Shown here piece by piece: positions 40,269-47,696 of a DNA stretch of 47,813 nt (positions within the stretch are counted from its first letter, which is position 1; each line of letters starts with the position of its first letter). This stretch comes from a virus: positions 1 through 47,813 of IMG/VR virus record IMGVR_UViG_3300027743_000010. The stretch is one strand, 5' to 3'. A program made the position numbers and the translations under genes. The notes under the pieces are model-generated. The model made no database searches. It saw only the letters and a list, made by a program, of their open reading frames with translations, and was not told the DNA's origin.

Positions 40269-40320
40269 CTACATCTTGGGGTCGGTCGGGCCGAAACGGG
40301 CCGAGTGTCACTACATCTTG
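40269..40320. repeat. Direct repeats CTACATCTTG upstream of promoter
   Basis: CTACATCTTG at 40269-40278 and 40311-40320 are 42 bases apart from start to start, four turns of the DNA helix. The second copy ends three bases before the -35 box. This is the usual geometry for activator sites. Confidence 0.5.
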
Positions 40321-40323
40321 CGG

Positions 40324-40354
40324 TTGACCTCCGCCCCGGCCCATGTGCTAAAAT
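40324..40354 (+). promoter_or_regulatory. Promoter of middle plus-strand operon
   Basis: TTGACC (40324-40329) and TAAAAT (40349-40354), 19-base spacer, with TGC immediately before the -10 (extended -10). Reads into the operon from 40446 onward. Confidence 0.65.
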
Positions 40355-40391
40355 GGATACGCGGCGAGCGTGTATCAGGTAGATAGGCCGC

Positions 40392-40414
40392 CATCTATAT
40401 ATAGTTTATAGATG
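40392..40414 (+). other. Leader stem-loop
   Basis: CATCTATA (40392-40399) and TATAGATG (40407-40414) are perfect eight-base arms in the untranslated leader of the first gene of the middle operon. It is about 30 bases before the ATG and could hold a regulatory or stabilising structure. Confidence 0.45.
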
Positions 40415-40445
40415 TAGTAAAGTGAAACTCCGAAAGGACACTCTA

Positions 40446-40658
40446 ATGACTGAGCAAGATTTCCTCGACAGTTTAATCCCATCACATAAGCTAGATGAAG
40501 TGCTAGATGCAATCTGGCATTATGAGGTAATTTCTCGTGATATTCATTTAGCACCCTTCCAGACCACACCGCTGTATGAAGCGGTATTACAGCTCCAAGA
40601 GTATCTCATATCTTCAGCTCATGAAGAATGGGATAACGATTCATCCATTAATTACTGA
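40446..40658 (+). CDS. Small acidic helical protein
   Basis: A 70-residue protein, ATG 40446 chosen because AAAGGA lies nine bases upstream. It is predicted mostly helical (LDEVLDAIWHYEVISRD, then LYEAVLQLQEYLISSAHEE) and acidic. First gene of the middle operon. Unknown function. Confidence 0.55.
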   Translation: MTEQDFLDSLIPSHKLDEVLDAIWHYEVISRDIHLAPFQTTPLYEAVLQLQEYLISSAHEEWDNDSSINY

Positions 40659-40676
40659 TTCCGAGAGGACAGACAA

Positions 40677-40895
40677 GTGAAAAGATTCTTTTGTACCGAA
40701 TGTAGAAAAGTTAAGCGGACACAACAGTGGCCGTTTAACATCACAAACATGACATCCATCAATGTGTTTGACCGAATGGGTTCATGTAATTGGCATACTA
40801 GTGGGCCGCGTATCATTCAACACGCGGGTCAGTCGTATAAGAAAGTTAAGCCTGTTAAAACTGTAGTTGTTAGCAAACGTAGAAAGGCAAGCTAA
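40677..40895 (+). CDS. Small zinc-knuckle basic protein
   Basis: A 72-residue protein starting at GTG 40677 (GAGAGGAC upstream). It opens with CTECRKVK (6-13) and ends in a Lys/Arg-rich tail. A further Cys at 37 and His at 40 (CNWH) may complete one zinc site. Likely DNA or RNA contact. The stop overlaps the next start (TAATG). Confidence 0.5.
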   Translation: MKRFFCTECRKVKRTQQWPFNITNMTSINVFDRMGSCNWHTSGPRIIQHAGQSYKKVKPVKTVVVSKRRKAS

Positions 40896-41575
40896 TGAAT
40901 ACTGGACTACTCAAGTCTACTAAGATAGGCGATTGTGAAGTATGCGATACGCCGCAAGTTGAAGTATTTGAAATGCAGGGGCATATAATGATGTGCCTAG
41001 ATTGTAGAGCCGCTGAAATGTTGGTAATTGAGCAGTCAACTGTTGGAGAGAAAGTCATTCAACAGATGCGCACCGTAGACAATACGATTGAATTGAAGCA
41101 GGATGTATTCAATGCATCCACTGTCGCAATCACCGAATTGAAGGGTGCGATATGGGCTGACGATTCAATCGAATCAAATCGTAAGCAGTATGTATATACA
41201 AAGGCATGTGCTGACCACTTCGAGAAGATGCAAAAGACTGTATTCGATAAGCGTCAGGAGCTTACTACAGCTGAAAATGAAATGCGCGCATGGCAGGTGG
41301 CCGCACAATCAGCAGCTGGCGCATTGACTGCTACTGAGAGAGAACACTTCAAGAAAATCAATATTAACTATCAGCCGGTAGTCAAGTCAGTCAAACCAAA
41401 GGCTGTCAAGCCGAGCAAATCATACAAGTCAAATGAATACAAGGAAGCTGCTGCGAAGTATAATGTAGACGCAACAGCTATCCGAATGATTGCATTACAG
41501 CGAAATCTATCCGCTGAAGATGCAGCCAAAGCATTCGTTGAAATCATGTCGGCGCGTAAACAGGCTAATCAGTAA
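40895..41575 (+). CDS. Zinc ribbon, coiled coil and helical C-terminal module
   Basis: A 226-residue protein. Order: N-terminal zinc ribbon CEVC (14-17) and CLDC (34-37); a charged helical middle (about 50-150); a basic Lys/Pro linker (VKSVKPKAVKPSKSYKSNEY); and a C-terminal helical module (YKEAAAKYNVDATAIRM, then LSAEDAAKAF). That last part resembles UBA/HTH-like small helical bundles and the module shared by three small early proteins. Unknown function; a DNA-related adaptor is possible. Confidence 0.55.
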   Translation: MNTGLLKSTKIGDCEVCDTPQVEVFEMQGHIMMCLDCRAAEMLVIEQSTVGEKVIQQMRTVDNTIELKQDVFNASTVAITELKGAIWADDSIESNRKQYVYTKACADHFEKMQKTVFDKRQELTTAENEMRAWQVAAQSAAGALTATEREHFKKININYQPVVKSVKPKAVKPSKSYKSNEYKEAAAKYNVDATAIRMIALQRNLSAEDAAKAFVEIMSARKQANQ

Positions 41576-41604
41576 TTCAAATATCCGAAAGGACATCTAA
41601 TCAG

Positions 41605-41802
41605 ATGAAAAAGCTATACATCGAATATCGGGTCTACTTTGACCCATCCACTAATCAAGAACTTCTATCCGAAGTAGCTGAAGCTGTTAAGGATAAACTA
41701 TACGACATGTTCGATGATGAAGATACACCTGTTCCATCGTTACATGATGTAACTTATGAACTAGTCATGGAAATACCTCCATCTAATGAGGTAAAGAAAT
41801 GA
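41605..41802 (+). CDS. Small acidic protein
   Basis: A 65-residue protein (KKLYIEYRVYFDPSTNQE, then a helix LLSEVAEAVKDKLYDMFDDE). AAAGGAC precedes the start region. Its stop overlaps the SprT-SNF2 start as ATGA, so it may be coupled to that helicase. Unknown function. Confidence 0.5.
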   Translation: MKKLYIEYRVYFDPSTNQELLSEVAEAVKDKLYDMFDDEDTPVPSLHDVTYELVMEIPPSNEVKK

Positions 41803-43889
41803 CACGCGGCGAAGCTACACAATTCCTACGTGAAAAGCTGAATGAACATGGTCTATCAGACTGGTCAATTCGGCTAAATCAAAACGTTGACAGTCGATTC
41901 CTTGGCTTGTGTTCATATAAAGACAAGTGTATCATCCTATCAGCACATCACATCGATATACATCCAACGCCAGATTGTAAGAATACTATTCTACATGAAG
42001 TGGCACACGCACTCACACCGGGACATCATCACGATGAAGTGTGGGCTGCTAAGGCGCGTGAAATAGGATGTGATAATACACTCCCATGTTCCAATCTATC
42101 GTTGTCACCACAAGTGATAGATGCGATACGCAGCGGCGCCGATGTAGAGATTACATTCGAGGAGCAGGTTATACGCACTCCAAAGTATAACATTACACGG
42201 CTTCAAGATAGATGTCCCTACTGTGACAAGGTAGCTAAACAGACAGGTGAAAAGACTGTAGTCAATAAGCGAGATACAGAGCCTGACTTAAAATTCATCT
42301 ACCTAGACTGTGGTCATACAGTTATCAAGAAGATACCGAAAGGTACTCCATTCCATCTATTACAGATGGGTGGTGACATTAATTGCACACATGAATGGCA
42401 TCAAAATAAATGCTTGAAGTGTGGCCGCTTACAGCCATTCCCATTCCAGATAGTCGGTATGCAATTCCTCGAAGCTGCATTAGCAGTTAATCGTGGTGGA
42501 TTGTGTGCTGATGAAATGGGATTAGGTAAAACTAATCAAGCAATGGGCGTAATTAAGTATCATCCAGAACTGTGGCCGTGCGGATGGCTTGTAAAGAGCG
42601 GATTGAAATATCAGTTCGCTACACAGATGGTTAGATGGATGGGCAAGGAGTTCGTCCCACAAATCATCAATTCATCCAAGGATATCGTAATACCCGGTCT
42701 AAAGAACTATATCATCGGATATGACATGCTAGTCCAGAAGACGCGCAAACTCAAATCAGGTAAAACTGTCACACAAGGATTTGACATACAGAGATTTGAA
42801 GATGCGGGCATCAAGTGTTGGGTATTAGATGAATGTCAGCAAATCAAGAATGTTGATTCATCACGTACACAGATGGTGCGTAAGGTAGTTAAAAACACCA
42901 AAGTAATAGCTCTGTCAGGCACACCATGGAAGAATAAGGGAAGTGAACTATTCCCGGTGTTAAATATGATGGATCCTGTTAAGTTCTATAGTGAAGAAGG
43001 ATTTAAGAGACAGTGGGTCAATTACTACTGGCAGGGAAGTATCCGTAAAGAAGGTGGTATCAGAAGGATAGAAGACTTCAAGAATTATACGAAGGATATC
43101 ATTATCCGTCGTGAGAGAACTGAAGTCATGCCGGAGCTGCCGCTCGTTAATAGAACGAAATTGTATGTAAAGATGGACGCGCAGCAGGAAGAAGTATATG
43201 ACGAAGCTGTAGAGGAATTCGTCCGGTGGTATAGTGACCAAGCTGGTGAAATCAGTGGAATGTCAATCCTACCAGCTATGGCTAAGATGCGTCATCTAGT
43301 GGCAGTCGCTAAGATTCCAGCCACTATGGAATATGTAGATGAGTTCGTTGAAGATACAGAAAATAAGCTAGTCATCTTCGCTCATCATAAGGACGTGCAA
43401 GATATGCTGTATGACGGTATCAAAGAGAAATACGGCTCAGAGATGCCAGTGCTACGTATCGTATCCACTATGTCAGGTGAAGAAAGATTCAGAGTTCAGA
43501 CAGAGTTCAATGAATCTACACGCGCCATCATGATAGCTAGTCAATTAGCCGCAGGAGAGGGATTAAATCTCCAAACATGTGGCGACTGTATCATGCATGA
43601 GAGACAGTGGAATCCTGCTAATGAGGAACAGTGCGAAGGTAGATTCATTCGTATCGGTTCCACACACGCGTCAGTCAATGCAGTCTATACACAGATGCAG
43701 GGACTAACTGCGATAGACGAATCACTCGATATGATTGTGGAGCGTAAGAGAATACAGTTCCACAATGCAATGAATAAGGGCGAAGCACAAATGTGGAATC
43801 AGGATTCACTAATTAAGGAATTAGCTGAAACCATTGTGAATGCTCAGAATGCTAAGAAGAATCGCAAGATACTAACGGGCGCGAAGTAA
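41799..43889 (+). CDS. SprT-like metalloprotease fused to SNF2 helicase
   Basis: A 696-residue fusion. Residues 1-130: SprT-like domain with HEVAH (66-70) and His residues at 76-78 (GHHHDEVW), the zinc site of SPRTN/Wss1-type proteases. Residues 135-210: two CxxC knuckles (CPYC 139-142; CLKC 205-208) and LDCGH, a zinc linker. Residues 215-690: SNF2/superfamily 2 motor with Walker A DEMGLGKT (238-245), DECQ (344-347), SGTPWKN (373-379), and a C-terminal Q-x-x-GR-like motif (EEQCEGRFIRIG). Probable role: proteolysis of DNA-protein crosslinks plus translocation along DNA, or remodelling of host nucleoid proteins. The fusion is striking; function is inference. Confidence 0.85.
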   Translation: MTRGEATQFLREKLNEHGLSDWSIRLNQNVDSRFLGLCSYKDKCIILSAHHIDIHPTPDCKNTILHEVAHALTPGHHHDEVWAAKAREIGCDNTLPCSNLSLSPQVIDAIRSGADVEITFEEQVIRTPKYNITRLQDRCPYCDKVAKQTGEKTVVNKRDTEPDLKFIYLDCGHTVIKKIPKGTPFHLLQMGGDINCTHEWHQNKCLKCGRLQPFPFQIVGMQFLEAALAVNRGGLCADEMGLGKTNQAMGVIKYHPELWPCGWLVKSGLKYQFATQMVRWMGKEFVPQIINSSKDIVIPGLKNYIIGYDMLVQKTRKLKSGKTVTQGFDIQRFEDAGIKCWVLDECQQIKNVDSSRTQMVRKVVKNTKVIALSGTPWKNKGSELFPVLNMMDPVKFYSEEGFKRQWVNYYWQGSIRKEGGIRRIEDFKNYTKDIIIRRERTEVMPELPLVNRTKLYVKMDAQQEEVYDEAVEEFVRWYSDQAGEISGMSILPAMAKMRHLVAVAKIPATMEYVDEFVEDTENKLVIFAHHKDVQDMLYDGIKEKYGSEMPVLRIVSTMSGEERFRVQTEFNESTRAIMIASQLAAGEGLNLQTCGDCIMHERQWNPANEEQCEGRFIRIGSTHASVNAVYTQMQGLTAIDESLDMIVERKRIQFHNAMNKGEAQMWNQDSLIKELAETIVNAQNAKKNRKILTGAK

Positions 43890-43894
43890 CTAAC

Positions 43895-43923
43895 ACGGGC
43901 CGGTCTATAGTGGGCTGGCCCGT
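43895..43923 (+). terminator. GC-rich hairpin after helicase gene
   Basis: ACGGGCCGG (43895-43903) pairs with CTGGCCCGT (43915-43923), nine pairs including one G-U, followed by ATTTAAT. It separates the helicase gene from the next gene; the short T run makes partial termination more likely than full. Confidence 0.5.
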
Positions 43924-43942
43924 ATTTAATGACGGAGAGAAT

Positions 43943-44206
43943 ATGAAGGCATTTAACCGATTGAATGCAAGTGGCACCAAATTCATGTTGCGTGAACTAC
44001 CACAAGGTAAAACTGAAATTGTACTAAAGAATGACTATAAGCGAATCGTAGTCAATCACTCTATCGATAAAGTTATCGTTGCATGGTACGAATGGACTAT
44101 GTTGAATCAAAATCCATTCGAGTTCCTATCAGATGAGGAGCGTCAATTCCTTCAAACTGGTATCATTAAATCTGAGTATGACAGAATCTTCGGAAAGAAT
44201 CAATGA
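43943..44206 (+). CDS. Small protein of unknown function
   Basis: An 87-residue mixed alpha/beta protein. ATG 43943 is supported by GGAGAG; a frame reaching 43910 would include the hairpin. Its sequence RELPQGKTEIVLKNDYKR is strand-like and the rest is helical. The stop overlaps the next start. No family is recognised. Confidence 0.55.
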   Translation: MKAFNRLNASGTKFMLRELPQGKTEIVLKNDYKRIVVNHSIDKVIVAWYEWTMLNQNPFEFLSDEERQFLQTGIIKSEYDRIFGKNQ

Positions 44207-44424
44207 TTCCAGAGATTGGTGATAGGGAATTAGTAGACATTCTGCGAGCGGCTGACATATGTGGTGTCAGCCGCCGCACTATCTATAACTGGCTCGCAGC
44301 TAATAAAATAGAAGGAGTCAGAACTGCTGGTGGATGTATTCGTATCTTCGCTGATACGTTATTCCGTGAAATAGGTGAGATTAAAACTAATCAAGAAAGG
44401 AAAACTAATGGACGAATTGCTTAA
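44203..44424 (+). CDS. MerR/excisionase-like DNA-binding protein
   Basis: A 73-residue protein with ILRAADICGVSRRTIYNWLA (13-32), a winged helix-turn-helix of the excisionase/HTH_17 group, followed by a wing with GVRTAGGCIRIFADTLFR. It may bind one of the repeat clusters (for example the dyads at 37161-37225) and regulate early or late transcription; this is inference. ATGA overlap with the previous gene. Confidence 0.7.
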   Translation: MIPEIGDRELVDILRAADICGVSRRTIYNWLAANKIEGVRTAGGCIRIFADTLFREIGEIKTNQERKTNGRIA

Positions 44425-44641
44425 AGTCATTAAAGAGATAGCTGATAGTGGTATGGAACAGGATAAAGCATTGCTAAGTCTTGTTCAAGCTGTTATTGAC
44501 AGATTAATGGAGATGGAAAATCTCATCGCTATCATGCAACTAACTAGCAGTATTCAAAGTGATACGATTGGCAAACACAATAAAGCCATCGATAATTTGG
44601 AACAAACTCTAAAAGCTTACACTGATAAGAAAGCACACTGA
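44408..44641 (+). CDS. Small coiled-coil protein
   Basis: A 77-residue protein with heptad-like helices (DELLKVIKEIADSGMEQD, then LIAIMQLTSSIQSDTIGKHN). AAAGGA precedes ATG 44408. It overlaps the HTH gene by 17 bases. Oligomerisation is likely; function unknown. Confidence 0.55.
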   Translation: MDELLKVIKEIADSGMEQDKALLSLVQAVIDRLMEMENLIAIMQLTSSIQSDTIGKHNKAIDNLEQTLKAYTDKKAH

Positions 44642-44743
44642 ATGTATCAACTAATCATGACTATATTCGGACGCGCAGATGCAATACTGGCTTCAATCCA
44701 GCCCATGTCTTATCAATGGATTCAGCGTCAGAGGAGATACTAA
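44642..44743 (+). CDS. Tiny frame filling gap
   Basis: A 33-residue frame that starts directly after the previous stop and ends directly before the next start (ATG 44744). It is mildly hydrophobic at the N-terminus and basic at the end (QRQRRY). The exact fit to the gap argues for it, but no strong ribosome site is seen; confidence is modest. Confidence 0.4.
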   Translation: MYQLIMTIFGRADAILASIQPMSYQWIQRQRRY

Positions 44744-45415
44744 ATGGAAATGAATGAGATTAAACCACTAACACCACTATCGGGCGGAGTAGTTCTGATA
44801 GTTGGAGTTAAGTCCAGCAATCTAGATGATGAGATTAAATCTCATCCACGGGTTGTAATCTGGGACAGTCAACAGGAACACTGGACTGATAAGGATATGC
44901 CAGCTAATACACGCGCAGTCTTTATGACGCGCTTCCTATCACATGCATCATTCGGTAAGATTACGGCTGAAGCACGTAAGCGTAATATCAATATATTCAA
45001 TCCAGATGGTACAGGATTGATTGCACGTCAGGTGAAGGAACTATTGTCTATCGGGCCTAAAGTGGTAAAAGAATCAAAGGAAAAGGTGTATGGGAAGTTA
45101 AATCCTCTCATTCCTTCGATTGATTTCAGTTTAGGTAATGCAGAGAATGCGCGTCAACTAATGGTTCGCGCTAAGGAATTGAACATAGAGACAACTGAGG
45201 CATCATTAGCTCAGCTAGTTAAAGTTCAACGTGATAAGCAGGGTAGAACAGCCGTACCTAAGTCTATACAGGCTAAGGTAGATGTGGCTGTAGAGATGTT
45301 AGACAATGCTATCAAAGACATGACGGACATGCGCGCCTTCCTCATAGCTACAGTAGAGGAGAACAAAACACTTAAAGCGAAATTAGAAGGCTTTAAGAAA
45401 TTGTTGGGTGAGTAA
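44744..45415 (+). CDS. DUF2325-like / DNA-metabolism protein
   Basis: A 223-residue protein. Residues 13-100 have the pattern of a small alpha/beta nucleotide-type domain: GGVVLIVGVKSSNLDDEIKS, then a strand VVIWDSQ, then AVFMTRFLSHASFGKITAEA, like the DUF2325 fold (a Rossmann-like domain). The C-terminal half is helical and charged with a coiled coil (YGKLNPLIPSIDFSLG, then LDNAIKDMTDMRAFLI). GAGGAGAT precedes the start. It is directly coupled to the nuclease gene downstream. Confidence 0.5.
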   Translation: MEMNEIKPLTPLSGGVVLIVGVKSSNLDDEIKSHPRVVIWDSQQEHWTDKDMPANTRAVFMTRFLSHASFGKITAEARKRNINIFNPDGTGLIARQVKELLSIGPKVVKESKEKVYGKLNPLIPSIDFSLGNAENARQLMVRAKELNIETTEASLAQLVKVQRDKQGRTAVPKSIQAKVDVAVEMLDNAIKDMTDMRAFLIATVEENKTLKAKLEGFKKLLGE

Positions 45416-46368
45416 TGGATATCATACCGACTCCTAAGAAGAATGTAATCATGGATGCGACCACACTTAGCTCACTAATGAGTTGTGGTCGCTATCATGA
45501 TTTACGTTTCAATCATCGATTCATTCCAATGAAGGGTAAATCTAATTCATTGGAAGTAGGCACGTTGATACATAAAGTCTTTGAGGTGTATTACAAACAC
45601 ATCATTCAAGGGTTTCCACGTAATACAGCTATAGGTCAGGCAATGGCTGCTGGTCAATTGTGGGTCACTGGATGCGCGTCATGTTCTGACTTGACTAATG
45701 AGAAACCTAGTTGTGGACATGAAGCAGGTGAATATCCGGGTGCTCAGAATACACCTGAGGAAAATCAGGATAAGAATATTGGGTGGAAGTTCGCACTCAA
45801 GACATGCGAGGAGTATTTCGAGTTCTATAAGAATGATGCATTCATTCCTTTAGCGGCAGAAATAGTAAAGGGTGAAGTGTTATACGAGGATGATGAGATA
45901 CGCGTTTTGTGGAAAGCGAAATTAGATCTACTGATAGATCAATCACAAATTGGCGTCCTATCAATGGATCATAAGACATTTAAACAAAAGAGAAATAAAT
46001 CAACTCTGTCAAATCAGTTTCTTGGACAGTGTTTACTTCTCAAATCACGCAATGTGATTGTAAATAAAGTCGGTCTACAAACTTCCTACAAAATTGCAGA
46101 TAGATTGAGTAGAGAGGTCGTAAGTTTTAGTGCCGACCGATTAGATGAATGGCAGAGTGAGATACTTCCATACTATGCATACAAGTACATTCAGTATGCT
46201 GAGACTGGATATTGGCCTCCTGACTATACACATTGCGATACAATGTATGGCCCGTGTTCTTTCAAGGAAGTGTGTGAAGCGAATAGAAATATGCGCGTCG
46301 AACTACTCAGAAATGATTTTCAACTAGCACCTGTATGGGATCCCACTAACAAAGGAACTGATGAATGA
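45415..46368 (+). CDS. Cas4/AddB-like Fe-S PD-(D/E)XK nuclease
   Basis: A 317-residue exonuclease. Motifs: Cys24 in SCGRYHDLR; a G-T-L-I-H (49-53) helix; KLDLL (169-173, Asp171) then SMDHKTFK (183-190), the D...DxK catalytic pair with Lys187; Q201 and LLLK; and C-terminal Cys274, Cys281 and Cys287 in CDTMYGPCSFKEVC. The Cys arrangement (one near the N-terminus and three near the C-terminus) predicts a 4Fe-4S cluster as in Cas4, AddB and Dna2. An extra Cys-rich insert (CASCSDLTNEKPSCGHE, 87-103) may add another metal site. It probably makes 3' tails for the Sak4-like annealing protein. Confidence 0.8.
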   Translation: MDIIPTPKKNVIMDATTLSSLMSCGRYHDLRFNHRFIPMKGKSNSLEVGTLIHKVFEVYYKHIIQGFPRNTAIGQAMAAGQLWVTGCASCSDLTNEKPSCGHEAGEYPGAQNTPEENQDKNIGWKFALKTCEEYFEFYKNDAFIPLAAEIVKGEVLYEDDEIRVLWKAKLDLLIDQSQIGVLSMDHKTFKQKRNKSTLSNQFLGQCLLLKSRNVIVNKVGLQTSYKIADRLSREVVSFSADRLDEWQSEILPYYAYKYIQYAETGYWPPDYTHCDTMYGPCSFKEVCEANRNMRVELLRNDFQLAPVWDPTNKGTDE

Positions 46369-46547
46369 ACGAGGAATTACTATTACTAGCTGAGGAATGG
46401 AATCTAGAACAACTAAATACATATATTCAGCGGCTTGAAGATAGAATCAAATTCACTAATCAGTTAGTGAAGGAATTGAAAGTGATTCGTCGTAGGAAAA
46501 CTAGACGTAAGCCGGTGGATACAGGTAGTCCGAGAGGTGGGAAATGA
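46365..46547 (+). CDS. Small basic coiled-coil protein
   Basis: A 60-residue protein starting in the nuclease stop (ATGA). Helical (LAEEWNLEQLNTYIQRLEDR) then strongly basic (KVIRRRKTRRKPV). Likely nucleic-acid or nuclease-associated. Unknown function. Confidence 0.55.
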   Translation: MNEELLLLAEEWNLEQLNTYIQRLEDRIKFTNQLVKELKVIRRRKTRRKPVDTGSPRGGK

Positions 46548-46717
46548 CTATTAAGGAATTGAAAGAACAGATTAAGAATATTCCAGATCATTTCGAGATA
46601 GTCATGGAAATGGCTGATGGCGGCGTGTGCGACATTCAAATAGAACACATCACTGAATCATGTGATGATCCTACACCTGTTGGCGTAATCATTACAGTTA
46701 AAGAAACGAGTCACTGA
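46544..46717 (+). CDS. Small acidic protein, previously unlisted frame
   Basis: A 57-residue protein coupled by ATGA to the basic coiled-coil gene and by TGATG to the next one. It has TIKELKEQIKNIPDHFEIVM (2-21) followed by ADGGVCDIQIEHI and ends IITVKETSH. It resembles the short 'T(V/I)KEL...LP.D..V' proteins common in phages. Function unknown. Confidence 0.6.
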   Translation: MTIKELKEQIKNIPDHFEIVMEMADGGVCDIQIEHITESCDDPTPVGVIITVKETSH

Positions 46718-46881
46718 TGCGATATCATTGTCATTTTTGTCATAAGTCGGTTACGTCTGAACTTCCACTTGATACTACGATACGCGCTCTATTGGTGTGT
46801 CCAGAATGTATCGAAGCTAATAGAATCATTATTCCAGATGATCCTAAAGATCTAAATACTCATCTGAAAGAAGTGAAATAA
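46717..46881 (+). CDS. Small zinc-ribbon protein
   Basis: A 54-residue protein with CHFC (5-8) and CPEC (28-31), the two knuckles of a zinc ribbon. TGATG joins it to the previous gene, and TAATG joins it to the Sak4-like gene. It probably assists the recombination ATPase or nuclease (inference from position). Confidence 0.65.
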   Translation: MRYHCHFCHKSVTSELPLDTTIRALLVCPECIEANRIIIPDDPKDLNTHLKEVK

Positions 46882-47696
46882 TGCCATCAATGGAAACTGC
46901 GGGCTTTGATTCACTCTACTGCATGTTTAAGGGTGAACCGGGTACACGTAAGTCAACACAGGCTCTATCTTTTCCGGGGCCACAATATTGGTTTTCGTGG
47001 GATAGGAAGATGAATGGTATCTATCTTCCCATGAAACGATGGGGTATAGACCCTAAAACAATCTCGTATGATGATTATGATGATTGGAACAAACCGAAGA
47101 AAAAGCTAGAAGATTTACAGGTTACGTGTCCATATAAGACGATTGTATTGGATAGTGTGACTAGCTTAGCTGACATGACACTTCGTCAGACTAATAAAAT
47201 GAAGTATGGAGTTACTAGAGCCAGCGGAGCGGCGGCTGGCAAGTTAATAGCCGGCATCGCCGTGAATGAGATAGAGGATTATAACGCAGAGGCAGCCGCG
47301 CTTCAAGAGATGATTGCACTAACGAAGGATATCCAAGCATATCATAAGTGTAACATCATCCTCATTGCTCACGTAGTTCAGGCTGAGTACAGGAATACTA
47401 CCAACAATACTACTCATGTGAGTAGGCAAATTGTGACCGCTGCTAAGAAAGTGGCGGCTAAGCTACCAGCGTATTGTGGTGAGGTATATCACTTCAATAT
47501 AAAACAACAAGGTTTCACTGAAGGAGCAGGAGGTGCGTATTCACTATTAAGTGAGCATACAGGAGATGACTTTGCTAGAACTGCGTTGGGTTTGGATAAG
47601 GAGATAGTGTTCGGTGATAAGCCTATCTACGAAACATATATCCAACCAGCTATGCAAAAGTTGCTCAAAGAAAACAACGTCGTAACAAAGTTCTAA
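46881..47696 (+). CDS. Sak4-like RecA-fold annealing ATPase
   Basis: A 271-residue protein with Walker A GEPGTRKS (18-25), Walker B TIVLDS (87-92), and a third strand NIILIAHV (158-165) that carries the sensor His. The C-terminal part has GEVYHFNIKQQ and ends in a helix. The family (Sak4/AAA_24) pairs with an SSB to catalyse single-strand annealing in phage recombination. The SSB-like gene at 51 follows it across the contig join, and the Cas4-like nuclease lies just upstream, so a nuclease, annealing and SSB set is present. Confidence 0.8.
   Translation: MPSMETAGFDSLYCMFKGEPGTRKSTQALSFPGPQYWFSWDRKMNGIYLPMKRWGIDPKTISYDDYDDWNKPKKKLEDLQVTCPYKTIVLDSVTSLADMTLRQTNKMKYGVTRASGAAAGKLIAGIAVNEIEDYNAEAAALQEMIALTKDIQAYHKCNIILIAHVVQAEYRNTTNNTTHVSRQIVTAAKKVAAKLPAYCGEVYHFNIKQQGFTEGAGGAYSLLSEHTGDDFARTALGLDKEIVFGDKPIYETYIQPAMQKLLKENNVVTKF

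Larger units (their letters stand above)
40135..40445. promoter_or_regulatory. Non-coding early control region
   Basis: A 311-bp gap holding a terminator, a perfect 12-bp palindrome ACTACATGTAGT (40233-40244), two direct CTACATCTTG repeats, tandem CGGGCCGA copies (40287-40294 and 40297-40304), a promoter and a stem-loop in the leader. No coding frame is convincing. Confidence 0.65.

Noticed and set aside
40191-40386. Two short plus-strand frames in the control region
   Set aside because: They lie over a terminator, repeats and a promoter, and lack ribosome sites.
45415-46368. Cas4 of a CRISPR system
   Set aside because: No other cas gene or array is seen; the neighbours are recombination genes.
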